From: Plantago ovata
Lineage: Eukaryota > Streptophyta > Magnoliopsida > Lamiales > Plantaginaceae
Direction of reading: 5' to 3'
Assembly: GCA_028274465.1 (NCBI GenBank)
Contig: CM051457.1
Location: forward strand, 104,283,982-104,347,981
Length of the DNA stretch: 64,000 nt
Each line of letters starts with the position of its first letter. Position 1 is the stretch's first letter. Both the position numbers and the translations under genes were made by a program. This document shows positions 1 to 12,600 of this stretch, piece after piece. The notes under the pieces are model-generated. The model was not told where the DNA came from. It saw only the letters and a list, made by a program, of their open reading frames with translations, and did no database searches.

Positions 1-579
1 AATTTTCTAAAATTAAATAATCACGTGAAATTGTCCATTTGTTGCACTTTGAGGCCCAGTATTTATAATATTTTATAATTTGAGCGCTTTATAATTTGCA
101 ATATGTCACCTCGTACGTGTATGTGTCAAATGTGTGTGTATACATAACCAGTAACCACATCAATATGGGTTGAAGACATTGGACACATGACCACACGTGG
201 GACGGGTTACTGTTGACTTTGACCTTGCTGTGAAGCCCGTCCACTTGTGATAGGAACAATATCTTTGGTTGTTTTTCCTTGTCGGTCAGGCCTGCTGGTG
301 AGGCCCATTTCTATGGCCCGGTCCATGTTCATCAACAGTGATTGTTGCGTGACTTCTCCATGCAATGCATAAATTCAACGAGTTCCATAACAAAATGGAT
401 TATTAGAATATTATTAATTTATTATAATAATAACAAATAGGATTATAATGATGGTAGTAAGCTGTTTTTCCACACTAAATCGTTGTTGGTTCTTATTAGA
501 GTAGGCGGGGAAATTGTTGGAATGTCGATAAAATTAGATGTTGTGATAGTTCGTCTTCGAATATCGAATATGTGAACTA
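1..579. other. AT-rich intergenic stretch
   Basis: No supportable gene is seen here. The stretch is AT-rich with short open frames that show no family resemblance. Confidence 0.6.
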
Positions 580-697
580 GACGTACTTCAACGGAAATTG
601 GACGGAAAGCGGAGATGCATCGCATTTTTGTCCACTGGACGTACTTCAATGGAAATAGGGCGGAAAGCAGAGATGCGTCACGTTTTTGGATGAACGG
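580..697. repeat. 58-bp tandem duplication
   Basis: Two adjacent, slightly diverged copies of a 58-bp unit (580-637 and 638-697). Each starts with GACGTACTTCAA and contains GGAAAGC-GAGATGC. No coding role is evident. Confidence 0.7.
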
Positions 698-734
698 AAC
701 TATGAAAGAAAAAAAAGTCAGAGGCATACCTGAT

Positions 735-991
735 TTTTTTCCCCTTGAAAATTTTATTCATTAAATAAAGAGTATAAGAAATGACCGATAACATTACGAC
801 CATCCTCTCACCTTCACCTAAACAAGGGGAGAGCAAGAACAATCGACCAAAACCGATAACTAAACACTTTCTACACAAACCACATCTCAAACAAAAGCCA
901 AGGGAGAACCAAAGGAGCTTTGAGCAAGTAGAACCACAACTCAACTTCCATGGAGGCAACAAGCCACAGCCAAACCTGGGCCACAAAAGCA
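735..991 (-). mobile_element. Possible 3' tail remnant of a retroelement (LINE-like)
   Basis: Read on the minus strand, this GC-richer block ends in AATGAATAAAATTTTC followed by GGGG and an A run, which is how plant L1 3' tails often look. No reverse transcriptase or RNase H motif is preserved, so the assignment rests only on the tail. It could equally be a processed transcript fragment. Confidence 0.25.
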
Positions 992-993
992 TA

Positions 994-1332
994 CTCCCTC
1001 TGTTTTTTTAACGTTTTTTAATATAATAAGTTTTAAACTTTTTCACACATATTAAGAAAATGATTGTGATACGAATAAATGTAAATGATGGCACACCATT
1101 CTAATTATTATTACCATTTCTAAAAAAAATCTTCTAACATCCAATCATAAATAAATATAAAGAAGAATTTTTATATTGAAATCCAAACATTGAGATTCTA
1201 CCATCATAATTATTATCTTGGAAATTAATATAATATTAATTTAAAATCGTAAACTACTTATGTTTAAGAAGGAATTCCGTTTAAGAATAAGAACCAAAGC
1301 CTAAAATTGCTTATATTAAAAAACGGAAGGAG
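994..1332. mobile_element. Stowaway-type (Tc1/mariner) MITE
   Basis: This 339-bp AT-rich element starts CTCCCTCTGTTTTTTTAA and ends in the inverted complement TTAAAAAACGGAAGGAG. It is flanked by TA on both sides (992-993 and 1333-1334). The terminal CTCCCTC-GT motif and TA target duplication are the hallmarks of plant Stowaway MITEs. It encodes nothing. Confidence 0.85.
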
Positions 1333-1446
1333 TACGTGATTGGCATGAGAAAAGAGAAAGACAAGAGTTTTGGGAAGCAATTTTATTCATCACACAAATC
1401 TTAAAAAAAGAAAGACATAACATGTTCAATTTATATATTAGGTTTA

Positions 1447-2357
1447 CTAGGAACCGCGTCCGTGTGAAGCGTTATCTTGTAAAACATTATTGTTTTATTA
1501 AATAATATATTGAAATAAATGGAGTGAATATATAATTTTCACATAATGACTTCAAACGTAATAAAAAAATAACTAATTGAGTAATTAAACTTAATATAAA
1601 TGGTGTGCTATAAATGTATATAATTTTTGTAGTTATGCAATTAATAGTTTTGAATTGAACTATAGTAGACATACAAAAAGTATTCTTCCGATGAGTTAAG
1701 AACCATCGGATACATCTCTAAACTTTGGAAACATTCAACTTCAAAATCTGCAATGTATCTTTTTCGCATGTTAATTGGTATTTTTCATCAATTGAATATA
1801 TTGTCAAGTGCTTCATATAAAGATTCTAGTTTCATAATATGATATTTTTAGTTATTTTTATCGTATGATTTAAGAATAATTTAAGGTCAAAATCATCATC
1901 GAAAAAGTCAACAAAATCAAGTGTTACATTTATTATTGGACGGAGGAAGTATGTCTTTTTTTATAAGAAATATCATGGTTATATTTTAAAATTAAGTATA
2001 ATACGTCATACAACTTTATGTCAAAAATAAAAATTTAAGAAGAGAATAAATAAAAAATAAAAAGTTACGTCAATAAGATTCGAACCCAACACCTTCAACT
2101 AAAATAATGATACAAATAATAGAGAAAAATCACGCCAACAAGATTCGAACCAAACACCTTCAATAAAAATAATAATAAAAATAATGGAGAAAAATCACGC
2201 CAACATGATTCGAACCCTACATCATTTAATTAACTAATGACACATGTACGCACCAGACTAAAATTGGATAAGCAAGATCAACGGATTAAAATTGATTGGT
2301 AGGTCAATCAATTGATTGAATGAACATGCTTATTATATTACTTTAATATACTAGAGA
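1447..2357 (-). mobile_element. Helitron-like non-autonomous repeat, copy 1
   Basis: About 900 bp that recur in the same orientation at 32004-32910. On the minus strand the element ends in a GC-rich segment and CTAG followed by T, matching the CTRR-T 3' terminus of Helitrons. The minus-strand 5' end would start TCTCTAG near 2357, but that end is not shared by the second copy, so the boundary is uncertain. Inside is a Stowaway relic and a motif resembling a tRNA T-loop (GATTCGAACC) repeated three times around 2070-2215. No coding capacity is seen. The Helitron assignment is an inference from the termini only. Confidence 0.45.
1683..1949. mobile_element. Stowaway MITE relic nested in the Helitron-like repeat
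   Basis: It starts TTCTTCCGATG and ends CGGACGGAGGAAG-like on the other side, with TA flanks at 1681-1682 and 1950-1951. The internal ATAATAAATGTAACACTTG segment (inverted) is typical of Stowaway elements. The same nested element lies in the second Helitron-like copy. Confidence 0.6.
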
Positions 2358-2635
2358 ACCAAACAGTAAACAGTATCTTGGGTCTTTGAATTTCGAAGCT
2401 GAATAGAGTTAAATCAAACTGCTCGATAGGTTCAGTAGCATTCTTAGTATTAAGTATTAACCGTACGGGTCCATAAATATTGATTCAGCAATTTAAATGC
2501 GTCTTTTGCTCGTCTTAACTTCCCACACTATTTAAACTCTTTCATCATCAGATTCATTTCCAATTCTCACATCCACATAATTATTTTTCAAAACCTATTA
2601 AGTATCTACGTTCAGTTACATTTCTTGATAGTATC

Positions 2636-3595
2636 ATGGGTGGTGGTGCTATGGGGACGGACAGGGACTCTCCGGTCCCACCCACGGACCCAACAAGCCT
2701 AGTGCTAGTCACTCTGGACCTCAGGCCGGAAATCTTGATCTTTAGCAGCGTTGCCCCGACTCTCCAGGAGGCGAAACAAGCCACTTCTGAACTCGCAGAC
2801 GTGCTTCAAGCGTAAATTCTTAAATAATAAACTTTGCCAGTTTCACACGCGGTTGCACTTATTGTTTGGTATATCTTTACAGGACATATCTGTCTAATGA
2901 TCTCGATAGCACCCCTACATCACTTGTGTCTGCAGCATCACACGATGCCATTATGGCGTTCGAGTTGCTATGTAACAGTCATCAAGTGCAGGTATTCATT
3001 CATTTCCTGTTCTTGAGATGAACAGTTCTGTGTTTTTTTAATTTTTCAAGTTCTGCAAGTTACATATATCAGAGGATTATGTTGAATCGATTAGATGCAC
3101 TATGACAAATTCACTTATGTATTGTCTATGATTGTCGCGACTGATTCTCTATTTTACGCTAGAATGTGGTTGCTTCACTTGCTTCCGATCCAAAGGTGTT
3201 TAAGGCAGTGCAAGAGAATCAACAGGTTCAGGAGTTCATGCGTTCACACCAATGTAAGAAATTATCGGTTACCTTTTCTGTACACATTTGAGTGAAACAT
3301 GATGCTGATGCTTGCAATAATCTGTTCAGATACCTTCGGTTCAAATATGAGCAAGGAGGAATCCGAAGCTAATGGTCGGTTCGTGGATATTGTTCACAGT
3401 ATAAAGACCAGAGTGGTGAGTATGATGAGCAGCACATCTAACTGCTTTCGCAACTTGTTTGGAAGTCGGGGAACAGCATCACAAGAAACCGCAATGTCTG
3501 AGTCCGATGCTGCAATGGAATCATCGTTCCTTGGCTTGGCGATGATGGTCATTATGGTGGTGTGTCTCAAGAGAGAACAGATTGCGAATCCCTAG
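2636..3595 (+). CDS. Plant-conserved small tail-anchored protein of unknown function
   Basis: Four exons, 2636-2811, 2883-2991, 3163-3253 and 3330-3595, join in frame with GT-AG introns to 213 residues. The protein opens MGGGAM and carries a conserved block with APTLQEAKQAT near residue 42. A middle block with AFELL, VVASLASDP and VQEFM follows, then a FRNLFG motif. Near the end is a hydrophobic run (FLGLAMMVIMVVCL) and a basic tail, consistent with a C-terminal membrane anchor. I recognise this block order from an uncharacterised plant family that starts MGGGAMR and ends in a similar MVIMVV segment; family members as I remember them are longer at the N terminus. The four exons are phase-consistent without stops, so the gene looks intact. 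The function is unknown. Its 3' end faces the 3' end of the methyltransferase gene. Confidence 0.82.
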
Positions 3596-4079
3596 TTTTC
3601 TGTATGCCTGTTTCTCTTGCTTACACAGTTTTGGTAAAGCCAACAAAAGTAACCTGAGCAGCCGCCAAGTTCTTGATAATAAAAGAGAGAAATGTACTTG
3701 ATAGTGTAATGTAGACAATGTAGTTGGTAAAAAAGATGCTTCTGGTGAGTAGTTCTCTGAAATAAATCACCATTTCGGCTTATTAAATAAGGCAATGTTA
3801 CAACACTAAGATACAAGTTAGCCATCAATCTGTGTGCCTCAAACTCGAGGCTATAACTTCGATGTCTCTCTTCTCTAACCAAGGCAGTAAGCTGTGATAC
3901 TATGAAAACCTTATTGCTCTCCATTCGCAATGGCTGCGTAAAACTAATTCTGTAGTTCATTGCATGGAACTGGATTAAAATGAGAGAGCTTCTTTCACCC
4001 TTGCTGATGAGGGAACTTCTTTCCGTCTGTCAGCAGCCCTCAGGACTCCAGTTGCGGTGAGTGAATCTTCTTGGCACAA

Positions 4080-7000
4080 TTAGACATTATCTCGGACATA
4101 GATGATGTCCTCCTTTGACAAGTTCATCTTACCATTATCCCGTGGAACATTTCTTTGATTTCCATCAGGTTGCCCTCGCTGTTTGACACATGAATTTAAG
4201 CCATGTTAACGAGAAAGCTTATCTAGTTATATGGTCACATATGTATACAGAAAAATCAGAATACCGAGTAATTTGGTTGTTACATAATGGTACAAAGTTT
4301 AACGCAATACTTCGTGCATCTTTTATTCTGAAGTACCTTTCTTAAAACAAAGGCCAGATATAAGTAGGCAACCTCCCATTCATCTGGTGAAAGTGTACCT
4401 GTAAGCAAAGTTTCGAATCAGTAACAAGAAATTGAGCTTACAATTTGGTGGAAATAAAATTTATATTTAATTGTTGGAAGTGTAAAAGATGAGCTAGCTA
4501 AGCTTACTTTGATCATTTTTGCCATCACCTAACGCTCCAAGCCTTCGCATGAGCTCAACAAAGTCGGGATTCTTCATGTATTCATCCACAAATACATGCG
4601 AATTTTTGACAAAAACCAACTCCAAATCATACTGCATATTAAAGTAGAATCACAACTAAGAACAAGTACATTTGATGTAGCTCATAATAAGTTTGCAGGC
4701 AGGTTAATGTTAATCCGAAGAATTGAAGAAAAGAATAAAATAAATAATAATACCTCTTCAGCCAGTGATTTGAAGACATGAAAAGGGACAACCCATTCAG
4801 GACAATCAACAGCATCCTGCACCGATAAAACATTCGCATAAGCAAAAAATCATGTATTAGCGATAAACTGAAATAGTAGAAGGTTGGGGAATTAGCACCT
4901 CTAGGTGGAATTTGTACTTGATGCCGAAGGGACTTGAAGATTTGAACTTCTGGAAGAAGCCAAAAGGTCAATAACATATTTTGCAACTGGAGACTATCTT
5001 ATCTGACAGTAATAGAATCAGGCAGCTTCAACAATCATCGAATTAAGAGATATTAATAGAAATTCACCTTGTTGTCGAATTCTTCATCAAAACGTATCCA
5101 AAACACACTATTTCCAAAAACCAGTCCCTCAGCTAAAAAATAGCCAGAACAAAAATAATCAAAGTCAAACTTACATATTCAAAGATGGAGTATTATTATT
5201 CTATCATTCATCAGAATTCCCTGAATGATGATTCTAAGGATATAACATGCAATACCACTAAAACATATGTGCTTGTTTCAGTTAAGCCATCAAGTAAGAC
5301 AAATCCAACGAATAAAAAAACATTCGAATAAAAAATTTTGGATAAAAACAAAAAGAACGAAAGAAAGATGACAAAGCACCCGAGCGCAGCACAGGTAGAT
5401 AAGAATGTGTTGGGCTAAAACTGCAAACTTGAGCTTACTGTCTGTACCTAATTTATAAATAATTAAATGTGACTTTGAGTCCTTGACTTCATCAAAGATC
5501 AAAGATCAAAGATCAAAGTCTACATTACAAGCAAATATAGTTGCATTATAAGGTCGAAACGAATTGACAGTGAGGAGTATCATATACCCATGCTTGGATC
5601 CATCTAGATTGTATTTTGGATTTGTTTTTCTCAACTCTAAAAAACATATTTGTTTCCCTCCACCTATCTTCCTCACTAAGCACTTAAATAAACTTACTCA
5701 ACCAAAACGTGATTTGAGGGCTCCAGAAAAGGTTTCAAATCAGAACTAAAAATAATACGCTATTCAAAGATAGGTTACTCATCAACCATTTATTGGGCAA
5801 GGTTAAATAGACTTGTGAAGTTATAAGTCTACCAAAAAGTCATCTGTATAAGAATAACAATAGGCAGATTTCCTAAGTAGAGCCAGTAGCACCAAGAAAC
5901 CATGGCTAGAATACCTTTAATCCGTATGCAATTCAACTAAAATTCATGGATCTAAATATGGTTGGCACTGGAGCCTCTATTACGGACAGGATTGACATCT
6001 ATTACTCGAATTGATCAGTTTTAATTCATAATAATTTTGGTTCCAATCATGCACATGAAGGAATTAAACAGATTCAGAGAATTTAAAACCTTCTCTGAGC
6101 TTTTTGACGATAACATTGGCGTCTGGCATAGTTCCAATGAAAATACCGCCCGGTCGAAGTAAAGCTGATACATTAGCCAAGGCCCGCCTTGCACGTGCCT
6201 CAGTAGACCATGAGTAATGCATGGCAAACTGCAGTATATCGAGGTTTGACAATTCAAATCATTATGAAACATTAGTCTCTACACGTGTGGTAATAATTAT
6301 GAAATGGCAACATTTACTAGCTAATTTCCAGAATCTTCACATATCTAAGCACAGCACCACATTTAGCAATCTTACTCATATACAACCTTTCTATTCTTTT
6401 TTAGGTGTCTTTTAATATCGAAATCCAGATGGAACTTTGGGGGGGGGGGGTCCAAGGAAATGTGATGCAGCCTCACGAAACAACTCTTCCTTTCCATTTG
6501 TATTAAAGAGTAGAGCAGGAAGCAGAGAGAACGGTCAGGAGATATTAATGCAAAACCACTCAGCCAACTGATGTATAGAATGTAAATAGCTAGAACTACA
6601 TAGTATGACTGACCTGACAGCTACAAATATCAAATGGAGCCTCATCCTTCAATACTTTATCTAGCTGAATCTGCAATATAGGAAAAGCCAAAACTTGAAC
6701 CACAGTAGTATAGCTATAACCCTCACCACCAATATAAGGGATAACATGTATAAATCTAAATTACTTGCTCACAATACGTATGCAATTTCTGTTACTGAGG
6801 AAACGATAAGTAACCAACTAGATATACTAGGTACTCACCTCAAAGCAGTCCCCACAAATGAGCCTGGCAGGAAAGGAAAACTTCTTGCGACGCTGATGAT
6901 GATCAGCATCGCCATTATATCGTGTTCGGCAATCTTCTATCTGTAATAAAAAGGGTATGTCTTATTTAAATCTCATGGCAGATGCCTATCAGCACTAATA

Positions 7001-8634
7001 TAAAGGAGAATAACCAGTATTCATAAAAATGACACAACAATAGATAGGCGAATAACCCCAAGTGAATTGTACTTCAACAATCAGGTCCAATAAGTTTGAA
7101 TTAGTATAGGCTAATAGTACAGAAAATTGCAAATACTACCAACAAACAAACAAATGTTCTAGAGTCTAGACATTCCAAGTGCAATCCAATTGGGAATGCT
7201 AGAGGGCAATAAATAGTTACTAGAAGTTCTGTTCAGGACACTCAAAAGACAACAGAACAATAGACACGATAATGGTAAGGTTAAGCTCCGTAATTCAGAC
7301 AACCAAGTGGTGCTCATCAAAGGTTTTGATGCTATTATGCCCTTTTGAAGTCACTCAAGCCCAAAAGGATGAATTGTTAAAAAGTACAGTACTTACGGTC
7401 ATAAATGTAGAATATGAAAGGGGGAAAAGTTGGCTACCTTTAACATGATATTTCCAAAATAGTTGGTCAAATTAATGCTGCACTTTATTTTCTGAGTAAT
7501 TGTCGATAAATTGTTTAATGAGTAGTAAAAAGCATTCTGTTCATTGCAAAAAAAAAAAGTGGAACATTTCATTTGTAGCTACCGTTCATGACAAGGGCTT
7601 TTATAGCGCTTAAAGTGTCCAAGATAAGAACATGGTAGATTTTCAAGAGCTTCAAGAGGTAAACGACTCAAGCGATGATAAGAGAGAGAATGTTCATTCA
7701 GCATTTACCAAAAATATAAAGTGTAGAAAGATGAGAGTTAAAGGGCATTATAAGTTTACCGAGCCATCCGCTATATCGATACCAACATAATATCCAATCT
7801 TTGCTTTGTCCCATTTGATAAGATCACCACCCTGGCATGAAAAAAATAGACTCCACGTGTCAATGTAAACATTACCAGTAGACATAAATTAATTTTAATG
7901 ACCAATAAAAGCGGATAATCTACCTTTCCGCAAGCCAAATCAAGAACTGCATCTCCTTTTTTCGCATACAACTGAATCAACACACTTTTTATCTGTCCAA
8001 CAAAACCATCCATAAAGGCACAACTTTACATTTTGCTTGCTTTCCTTTCCTACTCATGGATAACAATTCCATAGAAAGTAAAAGGAGTGTTGCATACCCA
8101 GTTATTGAGTTTCTTCAAGTGAATAATGGGGCTGGCCTCTCGCTCCTCGAGAGTCTGGTTCGTCCTGGCGCTGTAATGATCAGCCACCTTCTTTGCAAAT
8201 ACCTTGGTACTCTCATCCTCCAAAAATTCCCATCACCTATGATCAAGTTTCCTCAATGAGTGCTATTTAAAATAAATGCATTCAATAAAGACCAGGGCAC
8301 CCAAAAAAAAGAGGCCTTTCGGTATTTACAACATCTATAACTAAAACCCACAAGCAACAACAATCACATTGGCAAATTTGCAAATTTGCCACATCCATAG
8401 GTAAAACCCACAAACATAAAGAAATCAAATTTGCATATTTGAGTATTTCCAGCATCCGTAGACCATAGCTAAACTAATAAAAGCAAACAAGATTGCAATT
8501 TTACCAACAACCAAACAGTGTAATCAAATCAAGAAATTAAAAGGAAAAAAAAAAACCTGGAGGATTGTGCTTGAATTTGGGTGAGGTGGTCCATAAGAAC
8601 CAGAGGAGGAAGAATCTTGATAACCCCTTTTCAT
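4080..8634 (-). CDS. mRNA cap guanine-N7 methyltransferase
   Basis: Transfers a methyl group from S-adenosylmethionine to the cap guanine of nuclear pre-mRNA. Thirteen exons: 8557-8634, 8098-8236, 7924-7992, 7760-7831, 6839-6940, 6614-6670, 6090-6228, 5068-5132, 4899-4949, 4754-4816, 4508-4631, 4337-4398 and 4080-4178. All have GT-AG borders, and exons 3-13 join without a break. The product is about 372 residues, the usual plant length. The SAM-binding motif I VLDLACGKGGD spans exons 3-4. Exon 5 has the GDADHHQRRKKFSF block, exons 6-7 FDICSCQFAMHYSW, and exon 7 GTMPDANVI. The C terminus ends MNLSKEDIIYV. Oddity: the N-terminal frame starting MKRGYQDS does not match the homology frame reading KFKHNPPG, and exon 2 needs one more base before EFLEDE. 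Two one-base losses in homopolymers, or use of an alternative acceptor before DEST, would explain this. The first exon lies 184 bp from an assembly gap. Confidence 0.93.
6439..6450. repeat. Poly(G) run in a methyltransferase intron
   Basis: An uninterrupted run of about 12 G lies between exons 6 and 7 of the cap methyltransferase gene. It is a site where read errors or length variation are expected. Confidence 0.8.
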
Positions 8635-8817
8635 GTGGGAGTGTATTAAACGAGTACAAGAACGTATTTATGATCGAAGAAGATGGAGAAAAAAAAAGGT
8701 ACCGATCGATTGAATTGAACTGTTGTGAAAAGGGTTTTTGTAATAGCAAATTAGGTCAAGGCTTGGCGTAGGAATTGAATTGAATGGAATTGAATTGGAA
8801 GACTCTAGCAGTAGTAG

Positions 8818-8917
8818 NNNNNNNNNNNNNNNNNNNNNNNNNNNNNNNNNNNNNNNNNNNNNNNNNNNNNNNNNNNNNNNNNNNNNNNNNNNNNNNNNNN
8901 NNNNNNNNNNNNNNNNN
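8818..8917. other. Assembly gap (100 N)
   Basis: Exactly 100 N, the conventional placeholder for a scaffold gap of unknown length. It lies just upstream of the first coding exon of the cap methyltransferase gene, probably removing promoter or 5'UTR sequence. Confidence 0.98.
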
Positions 8918-9410
8918 CCGTAATTCAACATTAATTAATAAACGATTTACTTTAAATTCAGAATCTGTTTGTTGTATAATAAATCAATTTAACATACTAT
9001 TTTAATTGCAGAAATTGTTTTGTTGTATAATTTCGGATTTTTTGATTTTATATATAGCTGGACGATTTTTGTGTTGGAAGAAGAATTAAATTACCAAAAT
9101 TAGATGAATGAAAACTTACCAAAACAAATGAAATTGAAATTTTCCATCCTCTCAAAATTATTGCCATATAGTGTGAATGCTCTTGAGAATGAAATGGGCT
9201 CTCCTAGACACCTAGCTTTCATGTATATATAGATTTAGCCCAAACGAAAGAATATAGAGCGTTACACTCTATGCCGAAAAGTAATTATTTAACAAAAATC
9301 TCAACTTGGTGGTGGTGGTTGGTGATGTGTTCTTTTTTCAATATAGGGCTCTTCAAGTAGGTTAAATAAATAAATAAATTTTCGATTCCTATGCTTTCTT
9401 CCCCAATAAT
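8918..9410. other. AT-rich intergenic stretch
   Basis: No gene, RNA or clear repeat is visible between the assembly gap and the 3' end of the neighbouring LINE. Confidence 0.55.
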
Positions 9411-9627
9411 TTTTTTTAAATAAATCGAACATGTATTAATAACCAAAAAGAGTACGAAACATACAAGAGTAGAACAATACAAAGAAACACAGACGGGGTA
9501 TGACAAACGAAAAATAGCCTAACCCGGGATCCAGGTGATCCACGGTTGCAACCGCAGGCCTCGTTAAACCCAGTCATGGAAAAATCCAGTGGAAAAACCC
9601 ATGACTGGGAAAAAGAGTGCTTGAGCG

Positions 9628-12600
9628 TTAACGTTGCGGAAACCTATAATAAGGCAAACCGTACATGTCCCTATGAGTGTAAGGCTTATTGACATCCAGC
9701 GGATATGTCCAAAAACCCTCCAGATCCAACTTGGAGAGAGCATCAGCGGCCGAATTACCTTCGCGAAAAATATGAGATACCCGAAACTCCATATCACTCA
9801 GATGAGAGAGAGCCAATAGCCAACGATTCCGGAATTTCCAAGGGACAGAATGGGAGCCCGCGGAAAGCAAAGTACTAACATATGTAGAATCTGTCTCCAA
9901 CCAAAGCCTACGCCAGCCATGAGTGTGCGCAAGTTCAATGCCAATCAAGACCGCAAGCAGCTCGGCTTCAAAAGCATAATGTATGCCCAACTGATTTACA
10001 AAGCAACCAATGACTATACCATTCGAATCCCTAAATACTCCAGCCGCAATAGAGGAGCCCGGAGCAGCAAGAGAACTACCATCCGTATTGCATTTAATCC
10101 ATCCAAGGGAGGAGGGTACCATCGGACCTCTATTATATCGCGTGACTTAGGTGGGCACCCTCGAATACGAAAAGAATGAAGGAGTTGCAAATCAACTTGA
10201 GTATTAGACATATAGCCAAGAGATTGGGAATTAGCCTCACCTACAAGACTCCAAATCATGAGCAAAATAGTATGCGTGGAAACAGGAACACCATCAAACA
10301 AACAACGATTGCGCGCATTCCAAAGGACCCAAATCACCATCACAAAGGCAAGACGCCATAAAGAAAGAATCTGAGAGCTAAAATGTTGATCCATTGCATA
10401 CAACAGGAACTCACCAAAACTATAGCAAGCTCGAACAGGAACCTGGAAAAGATCAAAAAGAGCATGCCAGATAGACCGAGTGAATGGACAAGAAACTAGC
10501 AAATGATCTTGACATTCCACAACGGCAAAGCAAAAAACACACACTGAAGGACCAATAAAGCCATAACCCCGCAACTTCTCCAGAGTAGGAAGAACACCAT
10601 GAACAACCTTCCAAATTATAGTAGAACGATGGGAGGAATATAAGGAGCCCAAATCCAAGAACCCCAGGCAATCTTCAAGAAATGCGGCCGCAAAGAGTGA
10701 TAGGCGAGCTTGGTAGAAATCGAACCATCAAGAGAATCTGTCCATATACGAGTATCCGATCCAGGTGGAGCCAAATGATAGGAAAGAATGTCATGAGCAA
10801 CATCCGGATAAGCCATACGAAACTCATCCAAAAGAAACCAACCAGTCGGAGTCCAGTATTCAGAGATAGGGAACTCAAAATGATGTCGAAGATGATCAGG
10901 AATACCAATTCTGTCCGCAATACAGTAACCAAGCCAATCGTCAAGCCAGAACGAAGTTGAGAACTTTGACTAGCCAACCATCTAGAATTGGATTTAAGAG
11001 TGGGGAAACAATCCCTAAACCCAAACCAAATCGAAGAGGCAACATAACGCCGTAAAGAAGACTGACAGAAGAAGCGCTGACGAAAGATATCTAGATAAGG
11101 AACGCTTACGGCCCAAATATCCCAGACAAGTCGAGAGAGATAAGCCTTATTTGCAGCAGCAAGAGAGCGAATACCAAGTCCACCCTCACATTTTGGAGCA
11201 CAACAACGCTTCCAAGAGATAGAGACTGAGCTCGTTTAAGAATATCCCCAGTTTGAACGAAATTACGAATACGAGCATCCATCCTCTTAAGGAGCGTCAA
11301 AGGCCAACAATAAACCATCATAGAATGCACAAAAGATCCCTGAATCACTGATTGAACAAGGCAAATACGACTTGCCATGGAAAGAGAAGTACTTTTCCAC
11401 TTGCTTAGCTTCGCAAGGATGGAGTCCGCCAGAGATTGGAGATGGCAGGTTCGAGGAGCACCACGGAATAACGGCACTCCCAAATAAGTGAAAGGAAGGT
11501 GACCCTCAATAATACCCATAATTCTGCATAAATAGTTCATCCTTACTCGGGTGAGAGAAGTGCTAAAGTAAGCCCTGGATTCCTGAGGATTGAAGTGTTG
11601 ACCGGACCAAGAAGCATACTTTTCCAGTATCCGGAGAATAGTACGACAATTCGCAGCAGTAGCCCTGCAAAAAATAATCACATCATCCGCATAAAGAAGA
11701 TGAGAAGGAAAAGTAAGAGAATGTCCAATAAATAAAGGGGTAAGCTCCCCTGAACCGGCCGCCTGGGAAAGAAGTTTACTAAGAACTTCTTCCGCAATGC
11801 AAAAGAGAAGAGGGGAGAGTGGATCCCCTTGACGAACACCCTGAGAACATCCAAAATACCCTTCCGGATCCCCATTGATCAGAATCGAGAGCTTAGCAGA
11901 ATGAAGAATATAACTAATCTAGCCAACAAAGGTGGAAGATAAACCATATTTCGTTAGCACCGCCAAAAGAAAGTCCCAGCTAAGAGTGTCAAAGGCCTTC
12001 CTAATGTCCACCTTCAACACCAAATTACCTTTACTATAGCGAACACCAAGACTATTAACTCCTTCAGAGGCCAAAGCAATACAATCATGTATGCGTCTCC
12101 TCGGTATAAAACCAAATTGATGAAAGGAGAGTATACCCGATAAAATTGGACCCAAGCGATCTGCCAAAATCTTAGCAATAATCTTGTAGAGAAAATTACC
12201 AAGAACAATAGGACGGAAGTCTTCATTTACGCAAAGCTTCCTTGACTTTTGGTATAAGTGTAACGAAGCTGGAATTCATACCCGGCGGAAAATGTCCATG
12301 GTGAAAGAATGAACGAATCGCCAAATACACCTCCGCCCCAATAATGTGCCACATAGATTGATAGAATTTTCCTCCGAAGCCATCCGGGCCAGGAGCACTA
12401 TCTGGGGACATACCGAAAACCACATGACGAATATCATCCTCAGAAGGAATGCCGATCAGCAACTGGTTTTGCTCCGCCGTAATCGAACAATGAATAAGCC
12501 CATCAAGTTCCGCAAAAGTAGCTACCGGGGGTTGAGTTTGTGCAAACAGATTCTCATAATAAGAAATCATATGATTCCGGATCCTACCAGCATCCTGAGT

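Noticed and set aside
781-1011. Small plus-strand open frame of 76 codons
   Set aside because: It overlaps the Stowaway border and a possible LINE tail and shows no recognisable protein feature.
2080-2215. tRNA gene suggested by GATTCGAACC motifs
   Set aside because: No acceptor, D or anticodon arm can be built at the right distances, and the motif recurs as a short tandem.
9628-10122. RNase H-like protein as a host gene
   Set aside because: It is the C-terminal domain of the L1 ORF2 and is collinear with the RT and zf-RVT pieces upstream.
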